Assembly: GCA_900315745.1 (NCBI GenBank)
Contig: ONAG01000029.1
Coordinates: 1-41,004 of the forward strand
DNA length: 41,004 nucleotides
Source: an uncultured Prevotellaceae bacterium
GTDB taxonomy: Bacteria; Bacteroidota; Bacteroidia; Bacteroidales; Bacteroidaceae
Reading direction: 5' to 3'
The notes below the pieces were generated by a model. That model searched no databases and had not been told where the DNA came from. It saw nothing but the letters and a program-made list of their open reading frames with translations. A program made the position numbers and the translations under genes. Shown piece after piece: positions 32,256 through 41,004 of this stretch; the stretch's first letter is position 1; every line of letters starts with the position of its first letter.

Positions 32256-32263
32256 CAAAAATA
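32256..32263 (-). promoter_or_regulatory. Predicted -7 element of the glycosidase-like gene
   Basis: Minus-strand TATTTTTG (32256-32263), about 28 bp upstream of the ATG at 32228. The matching -33 box is weak. It overlaps the left edge of the repeat that flanks the cas genes. Confidence 0.4.
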
Positions 32264-32282
32264 CTAAAAAAAACGATTCGCA
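32263..32282 (+). repeat. Left copy of the ACT-A(n)-CGATTCGCA repeat flanking the cas genes
   Basis: ACT followed by eight A and CGATTCGCA (32263-32282) recurs as ACT, six A, CGATTCGCA at 40179-40196. Similarity extends leftward to CACAAA. I found no third copy in the window by eye. It stands between the glycosidase-like gene and the predicted cas promoter. Confidence 0.7.
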
Positions 32283-32357
32283 ATACTATTTGTGCTTTCC
32301 AATTCCATATGATAATCCTACCTTATTATTTCTCCACTCATTTTTCATAGACAAAAG

Positions 32358-32388
32358 TTTGGACATATCGAAAAAAACACTAATTTTG
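32358..32388 (+). promoter_or_regulatory. Predicted promoter upstream of the cas operon
   Basis: TTTG (32358-32361), 19 bp, TAATTTTG (32381-32388). Both boxes match perfectly. The cas3 ATG is 242 bp downstream, so this promoter would make a leader of about 235 nt. The 401-bp gap 32229-32629 otherwise contains only AT-rich sequence and a seven-codon open frame (32399-32422), which I do not call. Confidence 0.55.
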
Positions 32389-32603
32389 CAAGAACAAAAT
32401 GTTAGCTTTAATTCGTTGGTAATTATTAGTTTTAGCCGCTTTAGAAATGCAACCATATATAATAGAATCTGTATTATTAACTTGATATTTACAAGAAAGT
32501 GAATTATAGTCATACTTTTGAAGTTTACATTCAATAATAGAAAAAAACAACAGATAATTAAAAAAAAATGAAGGCTGTACCATGATTTGGGACAACTCAC
32601 ATT

Positions 32604-32611
32604 TATTTTTG
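32604..32611 (+). promoter_or_regulatory. Second candidate -7 element close to cas3
   Basis: TATTTTTG lies 18 bp before the ATG at 32630, inside the longer open frame that starts at 32582. If used, it excludes the upstream start. TTTG at 32586-32589 is too close (14 bp) for a proper -33 box. Confidence 0.35.
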
Positions 32612-32629
32612 CACCAAAAATCATTTCTA

Positions 32630-34816
32630 ATGACTAAAAAATACGCCCATATAACTCAAGCTGATAAAACAAATAGTCACATCAAACAAAGGACTCAAGA
32701 CTTGGATGTGCATGGTCATCATGTTGGAGAGATGGCAGGGGTATTTGCAACTCATTTTGGTTTTAGAGACATAGCCTATATCATGGGGTTATTGCACGAT
32801 AAAGGAAAGGAGCAGCAGAAATGGCAAGAATACATTCAAGGATCTACTGGTTACGATACTAAATTTTCGAATGTAAAACAAGGCCCCCACCATGCCTATG
32901 TAGGAGCATGCATTGCACAAAAGCTTTATCCTAATCTGGCTCCACTTATTGCTCAACCCATAGCTGGTCATCATCGTGGATTATATGATTATTGTGATTA
33001 CATAGAAGAGACCAAACGCGAAATTCCCAAAGACGTCTCTATAGGCAAAACCGTTCCTTGTACTTTTCCGAATCTTACGAATTTGAAAAAACACGATTTA
33101 CATCATATTATCCGAATGCTCTTCTCGTGTCTTGTAGATGCAGACAGCCTTGACACAGAAGCTTTTATGGATCCTGAACATGCCAAGCTTAGAGGATGTC
33201 ACACTACAATGGTAGAACTGAAGGAGAAGTTGGAAAAGCATCTTCAAGAGCTTAAGGAGAAATCAACAATAAGTGAAGTCAATCTCATCAGAGACTATGT
33301 ACAAAAGCAATGCATAAGAGAGAGCAATGGTGGCGTTGGGTTCTATAGCCTTACTGTACCGACAGGAGGTGGAAAGACACTGTCATCTGTCTTATGGGCA
33401 TTACATCATGCAATAGAGAACCATCTACAGCGTATAATCATAGCCATCCCATACACCAGCATCATTGTGCAAACTGCATCGACATTAAAAAGCATTTTTG
33501 GTGAAGAGAATGTCTTGGAACACCATTCAAACATTAATCCTGAGGACATTGAAGACAAAGAGCTGCGTAAACGAATACAAATGGCAACTGAGAACTGGGA
33601 CTACCCAATAATCGTAACAACCAATGTGCAGTTTTTCGAATCTCTTTTCAGCAATAAACGTTCCGACTGTCGAAAACTACATAACATTGTCAAAAGCGTA
33701 GTGATATTGGATGAGGTGCAAACTCTTCCTATGGGCTTTTACAAGCCTATAGTTCATACACTTGACACGTTGAAACGAGTCTTTGGCACATCCATTTTGT
33801 TCACTACTGCCAGCCAGCCAATTCTTAGTGGTAGGATTGAGGGGTCCAATCCAAGGGCAGGTTTTGACGCATTGTCGGATGTACATGAAATAATACCTGA
33901 CGATGCCCAATTGCATAAAAAGTTGCGTCGCGTCAAATTGAATTTCATGGAAGGAGCTAAGAGCTATGATGAAATTGCCAAAGAAGTGTCAAAATACCAT
34001 CGTGTACTATGTATAGTCAACACACGTAAAGATGCTAAAGAGATTTTTGAACGATTGCCTGATGAAGGCATCCGCCTCCATCTGTCCCGAATGATGTGTC
34101 CTGCCCATATATCAACTACCATCCAACATATTAAAGAAGCTTTGGGGATTAACGACAACAAACCTATCAGAGTAGTTGCAACACAACTAATTGAAGCTGG
34201 TGTTGATATAGATTTCCCAGTTGTTTTTCGACAAGAAGCAGGGCTTGATTCCATTTTACAAGCTGCAGGACGTTGCAATAGAGAAGGGAAGCAGGAAAGA
34301 TGTAACACATACATATTCAGTTTGAGTAAAGAGCATCCACTCCCACCAGGCTTCATTACCCAAACCAACAATGCCAGATTGAATATGGGTAAAGGTCATG
34401 ACTGGTTTTCTCCAGAAGCTATGACATGTTACTTTCAACAGTTGCATTCACGCATTAGTAGTTTCGACATATCAAACATACAGGAAATGCTTTACAAATG
34501 TGAATGTGAATTTGAAGAGTCTTCAAAAAAATTCCATCTAATTGATGACAAAACGACTTCTGTCATAATCAATTGGAACAAAAGTTTAGAACTCTACCAG
34601 CAACTCTTATTTCAGGGGCCGTCTTACTTTCTGATGAAAGAATTGGCAAAATATAGTGTAAACATTAAGAAAAATGATTTTCAATTACTGAATAAGGCGG
34701 GAGCAATTGAAAACCCTTTTGAAAATATATATGCCATTTTAAATCCAAATTTTTACAGAAAAGAAACAGGATTGACCACAGAGAACAAATGGTTAGAAGA
34801 AACATATATTATATAA
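32630..34816 (+). CDS. cas3: CRISPR-associated helicase/nuclease Cas3 (type I-C)
   Basis: Cas3 is recruited to the Cascade R-loop and unwinds and cuts the target DNA. From the ATG at 32630 the protein is 728 residues. It has an N-terminal HD nuclease domain with VHGHHVGEMAG (about 27-37), GLLHDKGK (His56-Asp57) and AGHHRGLYDY. A superfamily 2 helicase follows with Walker A TGGGKT (Lys249), the DEVQ box at Asp361-Gln364 (ILDEVQTL), FTTASQP, and motif VI AAGRCNREGKQ. The longer in-frame ATG at 32582 precedes a promoter-like box and would prepend MIWDNSHLFLHQKSFL, which I consider unlikely. The gene opens the cas operon, with cas5c 6 bp downstream. Confidence 0.95.
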   Translation: MTKKYAHITQADKTNSHIKQRTQDLDVHGHHVGEMAGVFATHFGFRDIAYIMGLLHDKGKEQQKWQEYIQGSTGYDTKFSNVKQGPHHAYVGACIAQKLYPNLAPLIAQPIAGHHRGLYDYCDYIEETKREIPKDVSIGKTVPCTFPNLTNLKKHDLHHIIRMLFSCLVDADSLDTEAFMDPEHAKLRGCHTTMVELKEKLEKHLQELKEKSTISEVNLIRDYVQKQCIRESNGGVGFYSLTVPTGGGKTLSSVLWALHHAIENHLQRIIIAIPYTSIIVQTASTLKSIFGEENVLEHHSNINPEDIEDKELRKRIQMATENWDYPIIVTTNVQFFESLFSNKRSDCRKLHNIVKSVVILDEVQTLPMGFYKPIVHTLDTLKRVFGTSILFTTASQPILSGRIEGSNPRAGFDALSDVHEIIPDDAQLHKKLRRVKLNFMEGAKSYDEIAKEVSKYHRVLCIVNTRKDAKEIFERLPDEGIRLHLSRMMCPAHISTTIQHIKEALGINDNKPIRVVATQLIEAGVDIDFPVVFRQEAGLDSILQAAGRCNREGKQERCNTYIFSLSKEHPLPPGFITQTNNARLNMGKGHDWFSPEAMTCYFQQLHSRISSFDISNIQEMLYKCECEFEESSKKFHLIDDKTTSVIINWNKSLELYQQLLFQGPSYFLMKELAKYSVNIKKNDFQLLNKAGAIENPFENIYAILNPNFYRKETGLTTENKWLEETYII

Positions 34817-34822
34817 TTAGAT

Positions 34823-35506
34823 ATGGAACACTTTGACAAAGAATTTTGCTTAGAAGTATGGGGGCCGATGGCTTGTTTCACACGCCCGGAGTTTAAGGTA
34901 GAAAGGGTGAGTTATGATGTCATAACTCCATCAGCCGTACGTGCCATCTTCGAAGCTATCTTTTGGAAACCAGCCTTTCGCTGGCAAGTAACAAAGATAG
35001 AAGTACTGAATGACATAAAATGGACGTCTGTAAGGAGAAATGAAGTGGGAACTGTTGCAGGAAAGACACCTATATTTATTGAGGAGAAGCGTCAACAGAA
35101 GAACACCCTCATGCTGCGTGACGTGCATTATCGAATTTGGGCAAAACTTGTGTTTATACCCATAAGGAAACGTCCTAAAAAGTCTGATTTATTAAATTGC
35201 GAAGAACGCCAAGACGAGAATCCTGGTAAATACAATGCCATGTTTGAACGTCGTGCCCAAAAAGGACAATGCTTTACACAACCATACTTAGGGACACGTG
35301 AATGTTGTGCCTCATTCCGATTGGTAAATCAAGAAATAGAAAAACTTGATGCGCCAATTTCTGAAAGTCGCGACCTTGGTATCATGCTCTATGACATGGA
35401 CTTTGAGAGTGCTCCAAATAATCCACCAGCCATGTTCTATCGTGCAAAGATGGAAAATGGAGTTATTATTGTTCCACCAAAAGACAGTGAGGAGATTCTA
35501 AAATGA
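34823..35506 (+). CDS. cas5c: Type I-C Cas5 (Cas5c/Cas5d), pre-crRNA endonuclease
   Basis: The 227-residue protein has the RAMP-fold Cas5d pattern: CLEVWGPMACFTRPEFKVERVSYDVITPSAVRAIFEAIFW at the N-terminus and LRDVHYRIWAKLVF near 99-111. In type I-C systems this subunit binds and cuts the pre-crRNA repeat, taking the role of Cas6, which is absent here. Afterwards it stays on the 5' handle in Cascade. The N-terminal Tyr/Arg and His103 fit the general position of catalytic residues in the family, but I cannot confirm the exact ones by alignment. It begins 6 bp after cas3 and overlaps the start of cas8c (ATGA). Confidence 0.95.
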   Translation: MEHFDKEFCLEVWGPMACFTRPEFKVERVSYDVITPSAVRAIFEAIFWKPAFRWQVTKIEVLNDIKWTSVRRNEVGTVAGKTPIFIEEKRQQKNTLMLRDVHYRIWAKLVFIPIRKRPKKSDLLNCEERQDENPGKYNAMFERRAQKGQCFTQPYLGTRECCASFRLVNQEIEKLDAPISESRDLGIMLYDMDFESAPNNPPAMFYRAKMENGVIIVPPKDSEEILK

Positions 35507-37227
35507 TACTAAAAGCACTATATGACTACTACCATCGGTGTGGCAATTTGCCACAAAAAGGAATGGAACTTAAGGAAATAGGGTTCCTTATCGTTATTGA
35601 TAAGGATGGACGTTTTCTGAGATTTGAAGACCGTCGCATAGACAAGAAACAAGCTCAAAAATTCCTTGTAAAGAAGCACATAGGTAGGACAAGCGCACTT
35701 GCAGCCAACTACTTATATGACAATAGCGGGTATGTATTTGGATATTCTGACAAAAAAGACGGTTTGGCACAATATCAAACATTCAAAGATAAAGTCAAAA
35801 GTATTTTTGAAGCACACCCAAATAACCCAGACATCACAGCCGTGTACAAGTTCTATCAAAATGAACAATGCGAAGTTATTAAACTTATGCAAACTGATAT
35901 ACTTTGGCCAGAAATTGTCAAAAATCTAAATAAAAAGTATTCCACATTTTCATTCCTTATAGAAGGTGAAACAAAAATCGTGGCTGAAAAAAGCGAATTG
36001 TTAGATGGTGAGAATAAGAAAGAGACAGAAGGGCAACAAATATGCATCGTGTCTGGCGAGAAATGCAATGCAGTAGAAACTACCACTGCAACTATGATTT
36101 CTGGCAGTCAAGCAACAGCTAAGCTGGTAGCTTTCCAAGTAAATTCTGGATATGACTCTTATGGAAAGGCAAAAGGTGGTAATGCTCCAATTGGCGAAGA
36201 AGCTGAATTTGCTTACACTACAGCACTAAATCATCTTTTAGAACCAAACTCTCTCAATAAATATGTGGTAGGTTCGCGCACCTTTCTTTTTTGGGCATCA
36301 AAACAAAATGATTTCGGACGAAAGATCGAAGAGAGTATCTTCAGCCTTTTTGGTTTCAAAGAACAAGAAGATGATCCAAATAGGAATATTGAGCAAGTCC
36401 GTAAGGTTTTCCAATCAATTTATTCAAGTAAATTGAAAACCTCCTCCTATGATGTTTTTTATATTTTAGGACTGGCACCAAATGCAGCAAGAATTGCCGT
36501 TACTTATTGGGCAGAAATTCCAATTAAGCAATTCGCAGAAACCATATGCAAACATTTCGATGACATGGAAATAGTTGATACACGCCAAATCAAGAAACCA
36601 TATATGAGCCTGCGAAATATTCTTAGTGAAGTAACCTTGGGAGGAAAAGTATCTGACGTTACACCAAATCTGCCAGAAAGCATTGTTAAAAGTATTCTTC
36701 AAGGAACATCCTATCCACAGACACTCTTTTCATCGTGCATTAGGCGTATTCGTGCAGAGTCAGGCGACAAAGACAAAAACGCTGTACATATTACCCGCGC
36801 CGCCATTATCAAGGCATACCTCAATAGATTAACAAATACTAAGGAACAAAAAATAAGAATTATGTTAGACAAAGAAAACACAAATCAAGGCTACTTATGT
36901 GGCAGGCTGTTTGCCGTACTTGACAAGATTCAAGAAGAGGCCAACAAACAACATTCTATCAGAGAACGTTATATGAACTCTGCAAGCTCCACGCCTGCTT
37001 CTGTGTTCTCCACTATCCTAAACCTTTCCAATCACCATTTAGAGAAATTGGAAAATGAAGGTCGTCGTATTTATTTCGAGAAGTTGAAGCAAGAAATTAT
37101 AAACAAAATTGATGCCAATGGATTCCATGCTCAACTTGACCTTCAAGACCAAGGTCGCTTTTTCATCGGTTTTTACCATCAGCGACAAAATTTCTTTACA
37201 AAGTCCGATGAGAACAATAATGAATAA
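35503..37227 (+). CDS. cas8c: Type I-C Cascade large subunit Cas8c (Csd1)
   Basis: The 574-residue product matches the Csd1/Cas8c family in length and in recognisable stretches: MILKALYDYYHRCGNLP at the start, the central CIVSGEKC with VAFQVNSGYDSYGKAKGGNAPIGEEAEFAYTTALNHLL, YILGLAPNAARIAVTYW, and the C-terminal LCGRLFAVLDKIQEEAN. In type I-C Cascade it recognises the PAM and anchors the target duplex. It overlaps cas5c by four bases (ATGA) and precedes cas7 by 23 bp. A likely internal translation start gives a separate small subunit (see the next feature). Many codons are A/T-ending compared with the chromosomal genes to the left. Confidence 0.95.
   Translation: MILKALYDYYHRCGNLPQKGMELKEIGFLIVIDKDGRFLRFEDRRIDKKQAQKFLVKKHIGRTSALAANYLYDNSGYVFGYSDKKDGLAQYQTFKDKVKSIFEAHPNNPDITAVYKFYQNEQCEVIKLMQTDILWPEIVKNLNKKYSTFSFLIEGETKIVAEKSELLDGENKKETEGQQICIVSGEKCNAVETTTATMISGSQATAKLVAFQVNSGYDSYGKAKGGNAPIGEEAEFAYTTALNHLLEPNSLNKYVVGSRTFLFWASKQNDFGRKIEESIFSLFGFKEQEDDPNRNIEQVRKVFQSIYSSKLKTSSYDVFYILGLAPNAARIAVTYWAEIPIKQFAETICKHFDDMEIVDTRQIKKPYMSLRNILSEVTLGGKVSDVTPNLPESIVKSILQGTSYPQTLFSSCIRRIRAESGDKDKNAVHITRAAIIKAYLNRLTNTKEQKIRIMLDKENTNQGYLCGRLFAVLDKIQEEANKQHSIRERYMNSASSTPASVFSTILNLSNHHLEKLENEGRRIYFEKLKQEIINKIDANGFHAQLDLQDQGRFFIGFYHQRQNFFTKSDENNNE
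36862..37227 (+). CDS. Candidate Cas11c small subunit, internal start within cas8c
   Basis: In several type I-C systems Cas11c is translated from an internal start in the 3' part of cas8c. Here an in-frame ATG at 36862, codon 454 of cas8c, would produce a 121-residue, roughly 14-kDa protein beginning MLDKENTNQGYLCGRLFAVLDK. The size and position fit that precedent. AAGGAA lies about 15 bases upstream, a weak ribosome-binding site. This is an inference from known systems; the sequence only shows the in-frame ATG and the conserved GRLFAVLDKIQ segment. Confidence 0.45.
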   Translation: MLDKENTNQGYLCGRLFAVLDKIQEEANKQHSIRERYMNSASSTPASVFSTILNLSNHHLEKLENEGRRIYFEKLKQEIINKIDANGFHAQLDLQDQGRFFIGFYHQRQNFFTKSDENNNE

Positions 37228-37250
37228 CAAACAAATAAAATAATAAAATT

Positions 37251-38102
37251 ATGTCAGAAATAAAAAACAGAATTGATTTCGTTTACATCTTTGATGTACA
37301 AGACGGTAACCCAAATGGTGACCCTGATGCAGGAAACCTTCCACGTGTGGATGCAGAAACTGGAATGGGTCTCGTGACTGATGTTTGTCTGAAACGAAAA
37401 GTAAGAAATTATGTACAAATAGCAAAAGGTTGCACCAACGGCTATGATATCTTCATCAAGGAAAAAGCTATACTAAACAAATCTATTGATGCAGCTCATG
37501 AAGAAGACAGCGTGAAGAATGCGAAAGACAAGACCTCTGCTGCAAGGGTTGTTATGTGCCAAAAATTTTATGACATACGTACATTTGGTGCGGTAATGTC
37601 CACCGGTAAAAATGCAGGACAAGTACGTGGACCTATACAGTTTACTTTCGCACGCTCTATTGACCCCATTACTTCAATGGAGCATTCCATCACCCGTATG
37701 GCTGTTGCTACAGAAAAAGAATCAGAGAAACAAAGTGGTGATAATCGTACTATGGGTCGCAAAGCCACAATACCTTATGGTCTCTACGTTTGCCACGGAT
37801 TCATTTCAGCTAACCTTGCACAACAAACCGGTTTCTCGGAAGAAGATTTATCATTGTTCTGGGATGCATTAAAGAACATGTTTGATGTTGACCGCTCAGC
37901 TGCTCGCGGTTTAATGAGTGCACAGAAACTAATCGTATTCAAACACAATTCTATACTGGGTAACGCTCCTGCCAATAAGCTCTTTAACTTGGTAAATGTG
38001 GAGAAGACATGTATTGGTGCTCCTCGCAAATTTGAAGACTATATAGTGACCATTGATTATCAGAACCTTCCAAGCGGTGTTACCATTGAAGAGATGATTT
38101 GA
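37251..38102 (+). CDS. cas7c: Type I-C Cascade backbone Cas7 (Csd2)
   Basis: The 283-residue product begins [34 protein letters not shown]. It has the NPNGDP and [16 protein letters not shown] pattern of the Csh2/Csd2 Cas7 family, then [12 protein letters not shown] and [14 protein letters not shown] near residue 120. Multiple copies of Cas7 form the backbone that holds the crRNA spacer in Cascade. It lies 23 bp downstream of cas8c and its stop codon (38100-38102) overlaps the cas4 ATG by one base (TGATG). Confidence 0.96.
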   Translation: MSEIKNRIDFVYIFDVQDGNPNGDPDAGNLPRVDAETGMGLVTDVCLKRKVRNYVQIAKGCTNGYDIFIKEKAILNKSIDAAHEEDSVKNAKDKTSAARVVMCQKFYDIRTFGAVMSTGKNAGQVRGPIQFTFARSIDPITSMEHSITRMAVATEKESEKQSGDNRTMGRKATIPYGLYVCHGFISANLAQQTGFSEEDLSLFWDALKNMFDVDRSAARGLMSAQKLIVFKHNSILGNAPANKLFNLVNVEKTCIGAPRKFEDYIVTIDYQNLPSGVTIEEMI

Positions 38103-38776
38103 TGTATTACGACGATGACCAAATGCTTATGTTGTCGGGGATTCAGCACTATATGTACTGTCCCCGACAATGGGCGTTGATTCATATAGAACAGCAGTGG
38201 GACGACAATCGATTTACAGCAGAAGGTAATTTGTTACACAAGAACGTTGACAATCCTGCATACCGCCAAAAAAACGGCAATACCATTACATTGCGGACCG
38301 TGCATATTGCTTCACATGCTTTGGGCTTGTATGGAATTTGCGATGCAATAGAACTTATCCCATCTGGCACAAAAGAGAACACTATCACCCATTCACGGTA
38401 TCCAGGCTATTGGAAGCCCTACCCGATAGAATATAAGCGTGGGCATAGTAAACCCGACGAGCGCGATGAAGTACAACTGGCAGCTCAAGTCATTTGTTTG
38501 GAGGAGATGCATGGAATACATATTTCAGAAGCATCATTGTTCTACTATGAAACAAGGCATAGGGAAACCGTAAAGATTGATGAACAATTACGTCAATTAA
38601 CCTTCAAACTTTCCGAAGCCATGCACCAGACTTTTGCCATCGGGCGCACCCCAAAAGCTGTAGAGCATAATGGATGTAAAAAATGTTCCCTTCACAATAT
38701 TTGTTCGCCAGAATTGGCAAAAAAACCAAGTGTATCATTTTATCTAAAGAAAACACTCGATGAGGAAACTGCTTAA
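38102..38776 (+). CDS. cas4: Cas4 exonuclease of CRISPR adaptation
   Basis: From the ATG at 38102 the product is 224 residues. The open frame also begins one codon earlier at a TTG (38099), but the ATG overlapping the cas7 stop is the natural coupled start. The protein is a PD-(D/E)xK nuclease of the RecB type: SGIQHYMYCPRQWALIH carries the first Fe-S Cys, IEYKRGH the E-x-K, and NGCKKCSLHNICSPEL the C-terminal cysteine cluster. Cas4 trims prespacers and selects the PAM end before Cas1-Cas2 integration. It overlaps cas1 by 17 bases. Confidence 0.95.
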   Translation: MYYDDDQMLMLSGIQHYMYCPRQWALIHIEQQWDDNRFTAEGNLLHKNVDNPAYRQKNGNTITLRTVHIASHALGLYGICDAIELIPSGTKENTITHSRYPGYWKPYPIEYKRGHSKPDERDEVQLAAQVICLEEMHGIHISEASLFYYETRHRETVKIDEQLRQLTFKLSEAMHQTFAIGRTPKAVEHNGCKKCSLHNICSPELAKKPSVSFYLKKTLDEETA

Positions 38777-39782
38777 TACACTATACATTACCACACCAGA
38801 AGCCTATCTTGCAAAAGATGGCTTAAATGTTGTAGTATCAGTTAACAAAGAAGAAGTGTTCCGCATACCAATTGTGAATATTGAAGGAATTGTGACATTC
38901 GGTTATATGGGTGCAAGCCCAGGTCTGATGAAATTATGTATGGACAATGATGTGTCATTAGCTTTCATGTCACCCCAAGGTCGGTTCATTGGGCGTATCC
39001 AAGGTGCGACAAAAGGTAATGTACTTTTGCGGAAGAAGCAATACATGTTGTCAGAAGACGAGAATGTAGCCTTGCATCTTGGCAAGTTGTTTATCTCTGG
39101 AAAAATCTTTAATTCCAAGAATATCCTTAGGCGTTTTATCAGGGATAATGGAATGGATGAAAATGTGGAATATGCAGCCAAGCTGTTGGATAGGAGTAGA
39201 AAAAATGTAGCTAAGGCTGAAAGCATGGATGTGCTTCGTGGTGAGGAAGGGCGAGCCGCAAATGTATATTTTGGGGTTTTTGACCACCTAATTCTAAACC
39301 AGAAATCAGAATTCTCGTTTGACGGACGCTCGAGGAGACCTCCTAAGGATGAAGTTAATGCTATGTTATCTTTCATTTATACACTTATAGCAAACGAAGT
39401 GGCAGCCGCATTAGAGTCTGTGGGTTTAGACCCATACGTAGGTTTCATGCACACGCTTAGACCAGGGAGAGCATCCCTTGCATTAGACATGATGGAAGAA
39501 CTGAGAGCTTATCTTGGAGACCGACTTGTTCTCTCCATTATCAATCGCAAGCAGGTAAAAAAAAGTGATTTTATTAGGCAAGGAGACGATGCCATTATCA
39601 TGAAGGATGAGTTACGGAAAGGATTGATTGCAAGTTGGCAAAAACGCAAAAAGGAAACCATAGAGCATCCATACTTGAAAGAAAAAATACCCCTTGGCCT
39701 ACTACCATACACACAAGCTATGCTTCTCTCTCGTTTCCTTCGCAACGACTTAGATGATTACCCCGTATTCCTAATGAGATAA
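38760..39782 (+). CDS. cas1: CRISPR integrase Cas1 (type I-C)
   Basis: The 340-residue protein has the Cas1 catalytic trio: Glu163 in RGEEGRAANVYF, His231 in VGFMHTLRPGRASLALD and Asp243 in the same stretch. The N-terminus (MRKLLNTLYITTPEAYLAKDG) and the end (LLSRFLRNDLDDYPVFLMR) fit the type I-C branch. Cas1 with Cas2 inserts new spacers next to the leader. Its start lies in the last 17 bases of cas4, and cas2 begins three bases after its stop, so the adaptation genes are tightly coupled. Confidence 0.97.
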   Translation: MRKLLNTLYITTPEAYLAKDGLNVVVSVNKEEVFRIPIVNIEGIVTFGYMGASPGLMKLCMDNDVSLAFMSPQGRFIGRIQGATKGNVLLRKKQYMLSEDENVALHLGKLFISGKIFNSKNILRRFIRDNGMDENVEYAAKLLDRSRKNVAKAESMDVLRGEEGRAANVYFGVFDHLILNQKSEFSFDGRSRRPPKDEVNAMLSFIYTLIANEVAAALESVGLDPYVGFMHTLRPGRASLALDMMEELRAYLGDRLVLSIINRKQVKKSDFIRQGDDAIIMKDELRKGLIASWQKRKKETIEHPYLKEKIPLGLLPYTQAMLLSRFLRNDLDDYPVFLMR

Positions 39783-39785
39783 ATT

Positions 39786-40076
39786 ATGTTGATATTGATA
39801 ACATACGATGTCGATACCACGTCTAAAGAAGGTGGCAAGAGGCTCCGTAAAGTTGCCAAAGAATGTGTCAACTATGGTCAACGAGTCCAAAATTCCGTAT
39901 TTGAGTGCCTAATTTCAGAGACACAATTTGTGGTATTAAAAGGCAAATTAGAAGCCATTATAAACGATTCCACAGACAGCATTCGCTTTTACTTCCTTGG
40001 CAATAATTGGCATAGAAGAATTGAAACAATTGGTAAACTCACATCTTTCGACCCGACAGATGCCCTAATTATATAA
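39786..40076 (+). CDS. cas2: CRISPR-associated Cas2
   Basis: The 96-residue protein begins MLILITYDVDTTSKEGGKRLRKVAK, with the ferredoxin-like Asp8/Asp10 of the YDVD motif, and contains YGQRVQNSVFECLIS in the middle. It is the structural partner of Cas1 in the integrase complex. It is the last gene of the operon, followed by the leader and array on the same strand. Confidence 0.97.
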   Translation: MLILITYDVDTTSKEGGKRLRKVAKECVNYGQRVQNSVFECLISETQFVVLKGKLEAIINDSTDSIRFYFLGNNWHRRIETIGKLTSFDPTDALII

Positions 40077-40391
<315 letters not shown>

Positions 40392-40541
40392 TAGGGGCGT
40401 GGATTGAAACATCCTTAAAGGCAATATCTTGCAAATACTTATCCGGTCGCCCCTCGTGTAGGGGCGTGGATTGAAACATTATATATTATAATAGGGTTTT
40501 CACAATTCATTTGTCGCCCCTCGTGTAGGGGCGTGGATTGA

Positions 40542-40710
<169 letters not shown>

Positions 40711-40742
40711 GTCGCCCCTCGTGTAGGGGCGTGGATTGACAA
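40711..40742 (+). repeat. CRISPR repeat 8 with altered 3' end
   Basis: The first 29 bases match the other repeats, but the end reads GATTGACAA in place of GATTGAAAC. It can be read as three terminal changes, or as a 2-base insertion giving a 34-base repeat (GATTGACAAAC) followed by a 32-base spacer. Confidence 0.85.
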
Positions 40743-40940
40743 ACTCCACCTTGACGGGCATCCGCTCCATGCCTACGTCGCCCCTCGTGTAGGGGCGTGG
40801 ATTGAAACACCAAACGGAGTATTACAACCACGTATGATGCGTGTCGCCCCTCGTGTAGGGGCGTGGATTGAAACACCAACCTTTGACATATTACTAATCA
40901 CCTTGAAAGTCGCCCCTCGTGTAGGGGCGTGGATTGAAAC

Positions 40941-40975
40941 TGATTATTGGTGAATCTTTGCACGAGGTTGTCTCG
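40941..40975 (+). repeat. Spacer 11, identical to spacer 7
   Basis: Second copy of the spacer at 40676-40710, all 35 bases the same. It is followed by repeat 12, which the window cuts before the positions that distinguish repeat 8. Confidence 0.97.
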
Positions 40976-41004
40976 GTCGCCCCTCGTGTAGGGGCGTGGA
41001 TTGA

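Noticed and set aside
32399-32422. Seven-codon open frame downstream of the distal cas promoter
   Set aside because: It is too short and has no ribosome-binding site or conservation evidence.
38099-38101. TTG start for cas4
   Set aside because: The adjacent ATG at 38102 overlaps the cas7 stop by one base, the normal coupled arrangement.

Overview
The window looks like a chromosomal segment of a Bacteroidales bacterium, most likely Prevotella or a close relative. The evidence is: many intergenic regions carry the Bacteroidetes-type promoter (-33 TTTG, about 19-20 bp, -7 TAnnTTTG); there is a SusC/SusD outer-membrane pair; and the secreted proteins are of kinds common in Prevotella (C10 streptopain-like peptidase with dockerin-like C-terminus, BspA-like repeat protein, S9 prolyl oligopeptidase, many short lipoproteins). 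The genus is an inference.

Layout. 1-3884: a fucose-isomerase-like gene cut by the left edge, divergent from a large FAD/Fe-S 2-hydroxyacid dehydrogenase. 4170-7355: secreted C10 cysteine peptidase. 7509-9259: phenylacetate-CoA ligase and a double-ACT protein in one operon. 9368-12008: housekeeping genes pyrH, birA, yraN and tadA. 12090-18218 (minus): a four-gene SusC-SusD-Ig-like lipoprotein-lipid-binding lipoprotein operon with its own promoter and terminator. 18535-21710: a carboxypeptidase-regulatory-like protein, a DUF3298 lipoprotein and a SpoU-type RNA methyltransferase. 21777-23284 (minus): glutathione peroxidase plus thioredoxin reductase. 23602-28499: BspA-like surface protein, two related small lipoproteins and a small dockerin-bearing secreted protein. 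28788-32228: prolyl oligopeptidase convergent with a putative TIM-barrel glycosidase.

32630-41004 is a complete type I-C CRISPR-Cas locus: cas3-cas5c-cas8c-cas7-cas4-cas1-cas2, tightly packed with overlapping starts and stops, then an AT-rich leader and an array with at least twelve 32-bp repeats that runs off the right edge. Cas5c should process the crRNA (no cas6 is present), Cas8c/Cas7/Cas5c (and a probable internally translated Cas11c) form Cascade, Cas3 degrades the target, and Cas1/Cas2/Cas4 acquire spacers. The locus looks more AT-rich than the housekeeping part of the window.

The most unusual observations are in this locus. Spacers 7 and 11 are identical, which points to a four-unit duplication inside the array. 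Repeat 8 has an altered 3' end. A near-identical 18-20 bp sequence (ACT-A6/8-CGATTCGCA) lies on both sides of the cas genes, upstream of cas3 and in the leader. I did not find a clearly new defence or metabolic system. Functional calls come from motif recognition by eye, without database searches.
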